64,000 bases of DNA from Stramentimicrobium sp964433555 (GTDB lineage Bacteria; Atribacterota; Phoenicimicrobiia; Phoenicimicrobiales; Stramentimicrobiaceae), in the NCBI GenBank assembly GCA_964433555.1, contig CAYSRG010000002.1:62001-126000 (forward strand), given 5' to 3'. Shown piece by piece: positions 43,623-53,116 of the stretch; the stretch's first letter is position 1; each line of letters opens with the position of its first letter. The position numbers and the translations under genes are program-made. A model generated the notes under the pieces. It was not told the DNA's origin and ran no database searches. It was given only the letters and a program-made list of their open reading frames with translations.

Positions 43623-44255
43623 CTAAGCAATAAATTTTTTAGCATCTTCGGCTGCAGAGGCAGCATCAGGAGAATAGCCATCAGCGCCAATTTGTTCTGC
43701 ATAATTTTGGGTTATGGGAGCTCCTCCAATCATTACTTTTATCTTCTCACGCAAATCTGATAATTGAAGGGATTTGATTACATCCACCATGTTAACCATA
43801 GTAGTAGTTAAGAGTGCTGACATTCCTAATATATCGGGGTGGTGTTCTTTAACCGCAGATACAAACTTATCTGCTGAGACGTCCACTCCTAGATCTATAA
43901 CTTCAAAACCAGCTCCTTCTAACATCATTTTTACTAAATTCTTTCCTATATCATGTAGATCTCCTTTTACGGTTCCTATTACTACTTTGCCTATATTTTT
44001 TACTCCTGTTTCAACTAATTTAGGCTTTAATACATCCATTCCGGCATGCATAGCTCGAGCGGCAATTAATACTTCTGGTACATATACTTCATTATTCTTA
44101 AATTTTACCCCGATAATATTCATTCCTTTGATTAAACTATTTTCAAGTATCTCTTTTGGAGACAATTTTTCTGCTAAAGCCAGTCGAACCAATTTTTCTA
44201 CTTTACCTGCATCACCTCTTTGTAGTGCTTCAGATATTTCATTCAAATCTAACAT
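43623..44255 (-). CDS. Corrinoid (B12-binding) methyl-carrier protein, MtbC/MtmC-like
   Basis: 210 aa. A helical cap (1-85) precedes the Rossmann-like B12 domain with the DxHxxG motif GDLHDIGKNL; His101 is the lower axial ligand. GMSALLTTTM and the late VMIGGAPITQ are also conserved. Such proteins take a methyl group from a substrate-specific methyltransferase and give it to a second methyltransferase. The usual first partner, a UroD-type methyltransferase, is present about 2 kb upstream but frameshifted (46079-47082). GGGAGGAT is the ribosome site. The MetF-like gene begins 31 bases downstream. Confidence 0.93.
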   Translation of the reverse strand: MLDLNEISEALQRGDAGKVEKLVRLALAEKLSPKEILENSLIKGMNIIGVKFKNNEVYVPEVLIAARAMHAGMDVLKPKLVETGVKNIGKVVIGTVKGDLHDIGKNLVKMMLEGAGFEVIDLGVDVSADKFVSAVKEHHPDILGMSALLTTTMVNMVDVIKSLQLSDLREKIKVMIGGAPITQNYAEQIGADGYSPDAASAAEDAKKFIA

Positions 44256-44512
44256 CTTATATCCTCCCTATTATTTATAGTTTCTCTTAATTTTAAAGAA
44301 TAAAAAAATCTAATACTATATCAGGATTGCCCTGTTAGGTAATTCCTTGCTTTTTTTTGAGAATATTATTGTATATTTAGCCTTCTTTTGGAAACTTAAC
44401 CTAAAGGAAAATACCTTAAAGAAACAATTACTATTACAATAAGTTAACAGAAAATTAGGAGCTTAAATATGTCAGAGGAAAGATAGAGGAATTATAATAA
44501 AAGTAAAATGGA

Positions 44513-45990
44513 TTAGAAAAACCATCTCTTCATTTTTTCCTTATAATCAGAAGTAGATATTCCTTCTATCTTTTTAAAAACTTTACAAAAATAGCTTTGA
44601 TCGGGGTAACCTACCTCAAAAGCAATTTGTGTAGAGCTCCATGAAGTATTCTCTAATAATTTCTTTGCTTCCTCAATTCGTACCTTTGTAAGATATTCCA
44701 ATATGGTAGAACCAGTTTCTTTTTTAAAAATATGGCTTAAATAATAAGGACTCAGATATACTGCTTTACTGATATCCTGTAATGTTATCTTCTTCTTATA
44801 ATTTGATCGAATAAACTCCCTGACCTTTCTAATAATATCAACGTTTTTAATATTCCTATTTTCATAGACCGATTCAGTAAATCTATCCAGAACTTTTACA
44901 ATCCAGATACACAATTCTTCAATAGATTTTAGTTTACCGATTTCCTGGANNNNNNNNNNNNNNNNNNNNNNNNNNNNNNNNNNNNNNNNNNNNNNNNNNN
45001 NNNNNNNNNNNNNNNNNNNNNNNNNNNNNNNNNNNNNNNNNNNNNNNNNTTTACAATCCAGATACACAATTCTTCAATAGATTTTAGTTTACCGATTTCC
45101 TGGATATATTCAAAATTTAATCCCAGAACCATTTCTAATTCAGCCTTGGCTTCTACAGCAGCTCGAGAAAGAATAACTGCCAGCTCTAGAATACGAGCCC
45201 TAACCAACTCAATCTGACCGGCATTCTTAAATAATATCTGACCTAAAATTTCATTTAATACTTCTTTAGCGCCTTCCTTATCACCCAATCTCACCCTACG
45301 CAGCAATTCTCTCTCTGTTTCTAAAGGATAAAGCGAAGAGATGGGAAGAGGAGAATTTTCATCTTCTACGTTCTGCTCTAGTAACTCTATTTCTGTCCTT
45401 TTTATACGCTGAATCTCTTCAGAAATTTTTGCTTGTTGCAAATATTTTTCCTGACGCAATTTAATATTAATTAATTCCATCTTTACCAGGTAGTTTGCTA
45501 TGATATAAAGAATATCAGCAGCAGCTCTTACCCTTTCTTCTGATACTATCTTTATCTTGCTAAGAGCTCTTTTTAGGAGTAATGCTTCTACCCCTAAAGA
45601 TTTGCTTATTTTCCTCATCTCTTTCCTTAAAGAAGTGTCTGGCTCTCTCATTAACACTCCGCCGGAAACAAAATTGCCTAATAATTCGCCAGCACACCAA
45701 AAAGGAGCTGACCATTCGATTAGTCCAGCATGACATTGATATATATAAGGAAAACCAAATTCGCTACTCTTTTCGGCACTATTATAAAAGGTATTGAGAC
45801 AGTTCTTTTCTCCTGCAGAATTCTTCTGAATTAACTTACAAAATTCACAAAAATATCTACCACTATGAGTAGGAAAAATAAATTTACCATTTCCTGGCAC
45901 AAAAATCACGCTTATTCCCACTGCCCGATAATAGGAATCTATTAGCCATCTTACAGTTTCAATAATTTTAAAATTTTCTTTTTGACTCAT
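44513..45990 (-). CDS. PocR-domain AraC-family regulator, interrupted by an assembly gap
   Basis: Two pieces of one gene flank 100 N. The N-terminal piece has a PocR ligand domain (RWLIDSYYRAVGISVIFVPG, then C-rich CEFCKLIQ and YQCHAGLIEWSAPF), and the C-terminal piece a complete AraC DNA-binding domain (KKITLQDISKAVYLSPYYLSHIFKKETG). The 55 bases at 44895-44949 and 45050-45104 are identical. Removing one copy and the N run (155 bases) leaves 1323 bases, exactly 441 codons, giving a 440-aa protein. PocR domains sense small molecules such as diols in enterobacteria. It probably controls the corrinoid/MetF operon directly downstream. Confidence 0.88.
44895..45104 (+). repeat. 55-base direct duplicate flanking the gap (scaffolding artefact)
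   Basis: 44895-44949 equals 45050-45104 base for base. The length of 55 fits a k-mer overlap from a de Bruijn assembler. It is not a biological repeat. Confidence 0.93.
44950..45049. other. Assembly gap (100 N)
   Basis: A run of exactly 100 N, the placeholder for a gap of unknown size. Flanking 55-base duplicates show that the two contigs overlap, so no sequence is missing. Confidence 0.97.
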
Positions 45991-46078
45991 TTGTTACACC
46001 ACTTAATATATATGAGAGGTAATTTCACGACTTTACCAGATAATGCCCTCATAATAGTGTCAATAGGATAACATTAAA

Positions 46079-47082
46079 TTATGTGTATAGTAAATCAATG
46101 TTTATCTTTTGTTGACAATATTCTTTTACAGTCTGCACTATAGCCAGAATATTTTCATCCGGTACATCCCAATCTATATTAATGCAACAGATACCAGTCT
46201 TCTTGGGATGGGAAGATTGATTGAGCATCTCCTGAATCTCCTTACTGACTTCATCACTGGATCATAACACAAGTTTAAAAAAGCTTCAGGAAGTATCTTA
46301 AGACAAGCAGAATTATCTGATCCCCATCCTACATCAAAAAAAGTAGCCCTCTTTACTCTGGCATAACTTCCGGCATGAATTTGTATATTATTTCCACAAT
46401 GATGAATACCTATGGTTATAAAAGCTTCACTTAGTTTAATATCACACTCTAAAAGTAAATCCTTATACATCTCAGGAGATATCATTACTACTGAACAGTT
46501 GGAATATTAGGTTTATTACTGGATCTACATATTCCACAGTCCGATTTACCGAAATAGAAGATGTTCCAGTCTCACTCCTGATAAAATCAACAAATTCCTT
46601 GATAGTTCCGGTAATGGCAGAGAGGATGCGCCTGGCTCTTTTTTGATTCTCTACCATATCCATAAACATCTTATTATCTCTTAAATCCAGGGCTACGTTC
46701 AGAACACCCTGCCAGTTAATGTCTCGCATTACGTAACCATATCTTTTTTTTAAGCTGTTCAACGAATTTTTTTAACTCCCGAAATGTTTTATTATCTAAT
46801 AATTTTATTGGTTCGATTTGGTCTTCTTCTTCCTCTGTAATATTTTTTGGCACAACATGCGGGGAAGAATCTTTAGAGAAAATAATCTCACAACCAAACA
46901 TCTCAGAGATAAGGTAACCTGCTGCCAGATGTACTGCTCCAATACAGGGGAGAGGTCCCAATGTGGTATCATGCTCTATACCATATCTACCAAAACGTTC
47001 TTGTAGTATTTTACGCATCTCCAGATCTGCTTCTATCCTTACCTTGGAATTATAAAAGAAGTCTCTTTCAAAACATAAACCA
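46079..47082 (-). pseudogene. UroD-type corrinoid methyltransferase, broken by at least three frameshifts
   Basis: Three overlapping frames together spell one uroporphyrinogen-decarboxylase-like methyltransferase. Frame 1 (to about 46750) has YNSKVRIEADLEMRKILQER, DTTLGPLPCIGAV; the run of eight T at 46744-46751 then shifts into frame 2 (RYGYVMRDINWQGVLNVALDL, VEYVDPVINL); a further one-base insertion near 46505 shifts into frame 3 (NCSVVMISPEMYKDLLLECD, HHCGNNIQIHAGS), and near 46270 another shift gives the tail KTGICCINIDWDVPDENIL ending at 46079. The 5' end is uncertain, near 47082, where an in-frame TAG lies just upstream. Such enzymes pass methyl groups to a corrinoid protein like the one at 43623. 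Confidence 0.85.
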
Positions 47083-47556
47083 TGATTCTTATACTACCAC
47101 TCAGGGTGAAAAACAAAGGCTGCTGTTAACAAATTAGTAGATTGTGATATTTTTCACCATGTTATTTATCCCCTTCGGAAAGTAGATCATTTTTTTAAGC
47201 TAATCTTTATCATAACAATATGGATAAAGTAATCTTATCTTGTAAGTAAATCCTTGTAAAAGTAACATTTGGTTCTAATATAATATCTTTCTTTTTAAAA
47301 TTTTAATTTATATTAGAACAAAATCAATTATATTTATGCCTTACTTTACAGTTATTATAGAAATCCAATAAATTACTACTTCTTAGCCCAGAACTGATTA
47401 TTTAGTTAATCTTATTTTTATTATACAGTAATATATTTGAAAGTAAGGTATTATATTGTCATTTCAGGTTATATTTTGCCTTAATCATATTTTCTTTATT
47501 TTACCTTGCTTATTATAAATACTTAGCAAAATTTTACCTGAACAAAACATTATGAA
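47083..47556. other. Spacer between the methyltransferase pseudogene and metF
   Basis: Very AT-rich; no gene, no cobalamin or other riboswitch consensus, no clear terminator. The missing N-terminus of the pseudogene might have lain at its left end. Confidence 0.5.
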
Positions 47557-47585
47557 TTGACATCTTTATCTTAAAATGATAATAT
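47557..47585 (+). promoter_or_regulatory. Promoter for metF
   Basis: TTGACA (47557-47562), 17-base spacer, TAATAT (47580-47585), about 80 bases before the ATG. Confidence 0.65.
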
Positions 47586-47664
47586 CTGTTCAATTTAATT
47601 AATAAAAGCTATCTCAGGGATTTTCTTGTTGGAAAACTATATAATTTTCAGAAAGCTATTCTAA

Positions 47665-48588
47665 ATGAGACTAAAAGAAAAATTAGAAAAGAAAATATTT
47701 GTTTTTACTGTAGAATTGGATCCGCCCCTTAATGTGAATATTGACTATCTACTAGAAAGTATTAAAAAATACTTAAACCTGACTGATGCTATTAATATCA
47801 CCGATTGTCCCTTAGCCTGTTTAAGAATGAGCCCCATTGCCCTCTCTCACATTATTCAAGAACAGGTACATTTAGAAACTATCTTTCATATTACTTGTAG
47901 AGACAGAAACTTGTTAGCTTTAAAGGCGGAATTGCTGGGAGCTTATGCTTTGGGTGTAAAAAATATTCTTGCTCTATCCGGAGATCATCCCAAAATGGGA
48001 GATCATACCCAAGCTACTGCCGTTTTTGATGTAGATTCCATAGGCTTAATCAAAATTATTCAGGAATTAAATCAAGGATATTTTTCTAGTAATAAAACTT
48101 CTAATTATAAAACTGACTTTTTTACAGGGGTAGCAGTAAATCCAGGATCTAAAGAATTTGATAAAGAATTATCAAGATTGGGAAAAAAGGTCTCTGCTGG
48201 AGCAAATTTTATCCAGACCCAACCTATTTTTAGTATAAAAATGCTGGAAAATTTTCTGAATATTACCAGTCACATAACCATTCCTAAAATTATCGGCATA
48301 ATGCCATTAAGAGGCAAAAAGATGGTTGATTATATTGAAAAGAATCTTTCCCATATTTTTATTCCTGACAGTATAAGATCTAGGATGATTAATTCAGGCT
48401 TAGAAGAAGGTATAACTATTGCGCAGGAACTAATTAAAGAACTTCTGACTATCAAAGAGATAGCAGGCATCCATATCTTTCCTATGAATAAATTGTCGGT
48501 TATTCCTCGACTAATCGTTAAAAATCCAGATGAGCATTTAGATCATTATTCCCCTGAAGTTTTTTCGAAGATGGATACTATCTTATGA
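47665..48588 (+). CDS. metF: Methylenetetrahydrofolate reductase family protein
   Basis: 307 aa, normal for MetF. FVFTVELDPPLNVN carries the catalytic Glu, then NITDCPL, GVKNILALSGDHPKMGD, FTGVAVNPGS and SAGANFIQTQPIF follow in the order of the MetF barrel. It differs clearly from the short MetF-like protein at 42794 (LALSGDHP against LVITGDGS; TQPIF against TQPLL), so the two are not recent duplicates. It is transcribed alone on the plus strand from its own promoter, and is the better candidate for the housekeeping or Wood-Ljungdahl-type enzyme. Ribosome site weak. Confidence 0.88.
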   Translation: MRLKEKLEKKIFVFTVELDPPLNVNIDYLLESIKKYLNLTDAINITDCPLACLRMSPIALSHIIQEQVHLETIFHITCRDRNLLALKAELLGAYALGVKNILALSGDHPKMGDHTQATAVFDVDSIGLIKIIQELNQGYFSSNKTSNYKTDFFTGVAVNPGSKEFDKELSRLGKKVSAGANFIQTQPIFSIKMLENFLNITSHITIPKIIGIMPLRGKKMVDYIEKNLSHIFIPDSIRSRMINSGLEEGITIAQELIKELLTIKEIAGIHIFPMNKLSVIPRLIVKNPDEHLDHYSPEVFSKMDTIL

Positions 48589-49198
48589 TTTTTTCTAGTA
48601 CCTATTGTTATCCTGATATAGGCAGAGCAATGCCAAATTTTACCAGAACAGCTAAAATGCCTTCTCTCATTAACTTATGGCATTATATCAGCATACTGTT
48701 ACCGTTTGAAATCTAGAAAGATAAAATTCGCTTCACTGGATATAAGACTGATTCAACTTAGCAAACTGCTGTAGAGAAATTCCTTCCCCAGTGTATTGAT
48801 GTAATATAGCTTTTTACAGCAAACACCATTCACTAAGAAAGACCTGGCAGTAACTTGAACTAAACGATTAGCAGAGCAGGGTGGCCGAATCTTTAGGCTT
48901 CATCCAACACAATCAAAATAGGTGTTGCTATCCTTCTGAAAACATCTTCTAATTCCTTATGAAAAATATGTTCCATTGGGATACCTATTATATTTTAATG
49001 ACTGAGGGAAGGAAAGTGAGATAAAATAATGAAAGAAAATAGGATCCATTGTAGCAATATCATTAATTATGCTTGATATTTCACGTATTTCAAGAATAAA
49101 AGAAAGATATTTAAAAAAATCTTCCTCAAGAAAGGAATAGATAAATACCCCGTTTATTGCTATCATGTAAGATATAAATAATTCTATAAAATTTTCTG
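48589..49198. other. 610-base region without an intact gene
   Basis: Short protein-like stretches on the minus strand (for example TPILIVLDEA, TGEGISLQQFAKLN, MREGILAVLVKFGIALP) are broken by stops and frame changes. This looks like a decayed gene, but I cannot name it. The 69-codon frame at 48957-49166 lacks a ribosome site and is probably chance. Confidence 0.4.
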
Positions 49199-50707
49199 TT
49201 ATTCTGTTACTACTTTATTCCCCTCAAAAATTTTTCGAAAATGAAAACCAGTTATAGCGTAAGTAATTGCTGCCGGGAAAAGTTTAGGTCGATGAAATAG
49301 AGTCCAGAAAAACATCTTCCAGTAATATTTCCTTCCCCTTTCCTTAATTCCCAGATACCAAACTGATTTAAAGAAAGCTGCCAGGTAAATCCAGCGCAGG
49401 CGATTTATCCGTATTTTAAATTTTTTGGTATTTAAACTTTTAATCAAAGATAATACCCTATTATAATAATAATTTGGTGAATAAATGGTATGTAATATTT
49501 TTTGGTAACCCTTTAACAATTCATGATAATCCATTTTGGGAATAAAATTAATAGTAAAATCAGTGTTGCTACCACTGGGTATTCTCAAAAAGCGTTTCTC
49601 TTTGATAAGTCTTTGATATAATTTAGTTCCTACCGGTGCATTGAGAAGACCAACCATAGCTGTGACAATGCCACTCTTCTGAATAAAATTAATCATTTCA
49701 TCAAAGATACTGGGAGGATCATGGTCAAATCCCACAATAAAACCACCGGTTACCTGAAGTCCACTTTGTTGCACCTTATGGACTGCATTAATTAAATTAC
49801 GATGTCTATTCTGGTTTTTATGACATTCTTCCAGGCTTTCTTCATGAGGAGTTTCAATACCAATAAAAACTGAATCAAAACCTGCCTCTACCATCATATT
49901 TATTAGTTCCTCTTCATCTGCAATATTAATGGAAGCCTGGGTACTAAAAGAAAAACAGTGTCCTTTTTCTTTATTCCAGCTAATCAAGGCAGGTAGGATT
50001 TCTTTCTTTAATTTACTCTTATGAGCTATAAAATTATCATCCACCATAAAAACTCCTTCTCGCCATCCCAATTGGTATATTTTATCTAACTCTTTCAGTA
50101 GTTGATATTTTGATTTAGTCCTGATCTTATGACCAAAAAGCATGGTGACATCACAAAAATCACAATCAAAGGGACAGCCCCTGGAATACTGCATACAAAG
50201 AGAGTTATAGTGTTTTAAATCTTTAATTAATTCCCAGGCCGGAACCGGAGAATGCTCCAGATCAGCTTTTTCTTTACTGGCGTAAATCCTTTTTAGCTTT
50301 CCCCTTTGCAAATCTGCTAAAAACAAAGGTAGGGTCACTTCTGCTTCATTCAAAACTAAGTAGTCTACCTGGGGAAAATCCTGATAAGCGGCTGTAAAAA
50401 GGGGACCTCCTGCTACAATAATTGCTCCGATTCTCTTGCATTGTCCAATAAGGTCGGTTACTGATTTTCGCTGGATAGACATGGCACTGATAAAAACATA
50501 ATCAGCCCACTTAATATCCTGTTCAGTCAGACAATCACCAGCAGAAAGATCTATCAACCTTTTTTCCCACTCAGCAGGAAGTAAAGCAGCTACAGTAAGC
50601 AATCCCAATGGGGGTAAGCTGGCTTTCTTTGCCACAAATTTGAGAGCATATTTATAACTCCAGAATGTTTCGGGATAAGAAGGATAAATCATTAATATTT
50701 TCATCAT
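49199..50707 (-). CDS. B12-binding radical SAM protein with DUF4070-like C-terminus
   Basis: 502 aa. Residues 1-140 form a B12-binding-type domain (KILMIYPSYPETFW, IIVAGGPLFTA, DYLVLNEAEVTLP). The radical SAM core follows with CPFDCDFC (Cys 178, 182, 185), VDDNFIAHKSKLK and FIGIETPHEESL. The last 130 residues, rich in aromatic and basic residues, match the DUF4070 extension. Relatives methylate or rearrange lipids, hopanoids or other unreactive carbons; the substrate here is unknown. GGGAGGG lies eight bases before the first of two ATGs. The pgeF gene ends 16 bases upstream, so the two may be co-transcribed. Confidence 0.9.
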   Translation of the reverse strand: MMKILMIYPSYPETFWSYKYALKFVAKKASLPPLGLLTVAALLPAEWEKRLIDLSAGDCLTEQDIKWADYVFISAMSIQRKSVTDLIGQCKRIGAIIVAGGPLFTAAYQDFPQVDYLVLNEAEVTLPLFLADLQRGKLKRIYASKEKADLEHSPVPAWELIKDLKHYNSLCMQYSRGCPFDCDFCDVTMLFGHKIRTKSKYQLLKELDKIYQLGWREGVFMVDDNFIAHKSKLKKEILPALISWNKEKGHCFSFSTQASINIADEEELINMMVEAGFDSVFIGIETPHEESLEECHKNQNRHRNLINAVHKVQQSGLQVTGGFIVGFDHDPPSIFDEMINFIQKSGIVTAMVGLLNAPVGTKLYQRLIKEKRFLRIPSGSNTDFTINFIPKMDYHELLKGYQKILHTIYSPNYYYNRVLSLIKSLNTKKFKIRINRLRWIYLAAFFKSVWYLGIKERGRKYYWKMFFWTLFHRPKLFPAAITYAITGFHFRKIFEGNKVVTE

Positions 50708-50723
50708 AAATAAACCCTCCCTA

Positions 50724-51608
50724 TTATTCTCTCAACATAATTCCGACAGCAAAACGACCTGTACATTGATGTTCTTTTCTATTGGAAAAAAATAGATTAG
50801 AATGACAGGAAGTACACAGATAGGCGATTTCGATATGCTCCTCCGGTATCCCACAACTTAATAATTGTATTTTGTTAGCCTGCCACAAATCGAAAAAAAA
50901 CCTTTCACCATTAGAAAAAGAACGAATTAAATTTTGCTCTTTTGGAAAAGATTCCTTAACTTTATATAATACATCCTTTCCCACCTGATAGCAACAGGGA
51001 CCAATAGAAGGACCAATAGCACAGATAATATCCAGGGCTCTGCAGTGATAATGAGATTGCATTAAACGAATAGTTTTCTGAGTAATCAGGCCGACTGTTC
51101 CCTTCCATCCAGCATGAACCAGAGCAATAACCTTTTTTCTATAGTCAAAAAGTATTACTGGCACGCAATCAGCAACAAAAATTAGAAGACAGATATTTCT
51201 ATAAGCAGTAATCATGGCATCACTGATTTGCACTGGATTAGTTAAATCCTTGTTATTCTGCAATCCTTTTCTGTTGTTAATTAAAAATACGTTCGTTCCA
51301 TGTTCCTGCTGAGTAAAAATAAAACTTTTAGTAGATATGCCGAGGGATTTAGCCAAGCGGTCACGGTTTTTGAGAACATGTTCCTCTCTATCTCCCACAT
51401 GAGAAGCTAAATTAAAAGAATGAAATGGTTTTTCACTGTAACCACCATGTCGGGTAGTGATGAAATGCAGAATCTCTTCATGTTGAGATAAACCGAGAAA
51501 GCGAGTAATAGGAATGCCATCTAAACCATCTTTAGTAAAAAATATATTTGATTTGATATTATCTTTGGATTCAATCATAACATAATCTACGGGATAATCA
51601 AGAGGCAT
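50724..51608 (-). CDS. pgeF: Peptidoglycan editing factor PgeF (laccase-domain purine nucleosidase-like)
   Basis: 294 aa. Signature residues of the family are all present: TTRHGGYS, VADCVPVILFD, HAGWKGTVG and GPSIGPCCYQVG, with the His and Cys that bind zinc, and the ending CTSCHSNLFFS with HQCTGR. Members hydrolyse wrong UDP-MurNAc-L-Ser precursors or act on purine nucleosides. The N-terminus is about 25 residues longer than usual; a later ATG (MIESKDNIK) is possible, but AGAGGG precedes the first. Confidence 0.92.
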   Translation of the reverse strand: MPLDYPVDYVMIESKDNIKSNIFFTKDGLDGIPITRFLGLSQHEEILHFITTRHGGYSEKPFHSFNLASHVGDREEHVLKNRDRLAKSLGISTKSFIFTQQEHGTNVFLINNRKGLQNNKDLTNPVQISDAMITAYRNICLLIFVADCVPVILFDYRKKVIALVHAGWKGTVGLITQKTIRLMQSHYHCRALDIICAIGPSIGPCCYQVGKDVLYKVKESFPKEQNLIRSFSNGERFFFDLWQANKIQLLSCGIPEEHIEIAYLCTSCHSNLFFSNRKEHQCTGRFAVGIMLRE

Positions 51609-51784
51609 TCTTCCCTCTGAGAATCCCTGTATTATTATTTAGTATCTGGTATTTAATAAACCATAGTGGTTTTCCTATATAAAGTAGTTATCGCAGTTAT
51701 ATATTTTATAGGATCCTGAGGGATTATAATTTTGGGTAGTAAATATCCTTAAAAAATTAAAAATTTTTAACTAAGTTTCTTTGG

Positions 51785-52501
51785 TTACTGCTTTTCGCTA
51801 TAGACATACTTAGTTACCCAATTGTAAAGTCGAGACCAATCTTTGTAAATATTATAAACTAATTTCAGAAGATCTCTATTGTATAGTTCAGGGGGAATAG
51901 ACATCTCTCTATAGACCAACAGACCATTAAAACGAATTAAATCTTTCAGCTTGTCATTGCTTACCTGGTATCCCTCTGGAATATTTTTATAATAGTCTTC
52001 ACTTATATAATATTCCTGATTTCCTTTTATCTTATCAATTATTTGCCCTAATTCTTCTCCGCTTGCCTGATCAACAATTGCTTCACGAAAATAACGCAAA
52101 GCCTTACGGGAAAATACTTGGATACCTGCTGACAGATATAATTGCTCCGGCCTTAATTCAAAATAATAACCTGGAGATTTGTTTGTTCTTCTTATACCTT
52201 GCCAAAACCACAGACCCAAGAATGGTCGGTAAGGATTCTGGTCATTTGCAAACCTGGCATCCTGATAAATACGGCATATGGAACGATTAACTCGTGGATC
52301 AGCCTGAATCCCGGGAGATATTTTTTGCAGCATATCCCCCAGCTCTGCTACAAAAATACTGGCTGGTTGTAACACTTTTTTGCTATAATCCTTCTTGCGT
52401 GCTAAAAACCATTCACGATTATTATTCTCTTTCAAATTTTTTAGAAAGAAGACCGTTTCGGCAGAAAAACCTTCAAAGCGACTATTTTTGCGGACTAACA
52501 T
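51785..52501 (-). CDS. DUF2461 / TIGR02453 family protein
   Basis: 238 aa. The family is recognised from FEGFSAETVFFLKNLKENNNREWFLARKKDY near the N-terminus (core NNNREWFLARK), NRSICRIYQDARFANDQNPYRP in the middle (core DARFANDQNPY), and YYFELRPEQLYLSAGI. Its function is unknown. It follows the HD-domain gene by 36 bases and precedes pgeF by about 176. Length is normal and nothing is odd. Confidence 0.9.
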   Translation of the reverse strand: MLVRKNSRFEGFSAETVFFLKNLKENNNREWFLARKKDYSKKVLQPASIFVAELGDMLQKISPGIQADPRVNRSICRIYQDARFANDQNPYRPFLGLWFWQGIRRTNKSPGYYFELRPEQLYLSAGIQVFSRKALRYFREAIVDQASGEELGQIIDKIKGNQEYYISEDYYKNIPEGYQVSNDKLKDLIRFNGLLVYREMSIPPELYNRDLLKLVYNIYKDWSRLYNWVTKYVYSEKQ

Positions 52502-52537
52502 ACCAATTTACCTCCACTAATTGTTCAGGTACGCTCT

Positions 52538-53116
52538 TTAAGCAGAACCTTTTAATCCAATTTCTTCTGCTACCTCTTGCATACCTTTGATAGTATCATC
52601 AATTATTTGTGAAAGTTCTATACCAAGCATTTCAGCTCCTTTCAGAATAATATCGCGGTTAACTCCTGCTGCAAAACGTTTATCCTTCCATTTCTTTTTT
52701 ACTGATTTAACCTCCACATCAATCACGCTTCTGGAAGGTCTCACTAAAGCAGTAGTCACTACTAATCCCGTTAATTCATCAATAGCATAAAGAGTCTTTT
52801 CCAATTTTGTTTCCGGTTTTACATCTGAACATATTCCCCAGCCATGGCTAATTACGGCACGGATATAATCCTCTGGCCAGCCTTTTTCTTCAAGTATTTC
52901 TTTGCTCTTCTGGCAATGCTGCTCTGGAAACTTATAATAATCAAGATCATGAACTAAACCAATTATGCCCCATTTCTCTTCATCCTCACCATTTTTCCTG
53001 GCTATATAACGCATTACCCCTTCCACCGCCAGAGCATGTTTTATAAGACTATCATCCTGATTGTACTCTTTTAATAATTGTAAGGCATCTTCTCTGGTGG
53101 GAATATATCTGTTCAT
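52538..53116 (-). CDS. HD-domain (HDIG-type) hydrolase
   Basis: 192 aa. His27 (SLIKHALAVE) and the HD pair His56-Asp57 (GLVHDLDY) give the metal-binding core, with a further His in AVISHGWG and Asp in AIDELTGLV. This is the compact form common in anaerobes, often annotated as an HDIG phosphohydrolase; its substrate is unknown, with nucleotides or cyclic dinucleotides as general possibilities. Upstream is a 416-base spacer; DUF2461 follows directly. Confidence 0.85.
   Translation of the reverse strand: MNRYIPTREDALQLLKEYNQDDSLIKHALAVEGVMRYIARKNGEDEEKWGIIGLVHDLDYYKFPEQHCQKSKEILEEKGWPEDYIRAVISHGWGICSDVKPETKLEKTLYAIDELTGLVVTTALVRPSRSVIDVEVKSVKKKWKDKRFAAGVNRDIILKGAEMLGIELSQIIDDTIKGMQEVAEEIGLKGSA

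Noticed and set aside
43774..44280. 168-codon plus-strand frame over the corrinoid protein gene
   Set aside because: It mirrors the codon pattern of the real minus-strand gene, and its threonine/serine-rich translation has no motif.
44895..45104. Direct repeat of 55 bases as a biological duplication or mobile-element target site
   Set aside because: It flanks a 100-N gap exactly, and removing one copy restores the gene frame, so it is a contig overlap.
48957..49166. 69-codon minus-strand frame
   Set aside because: No ribosome site, no family resemblance, and it lies in a region of broken frames.
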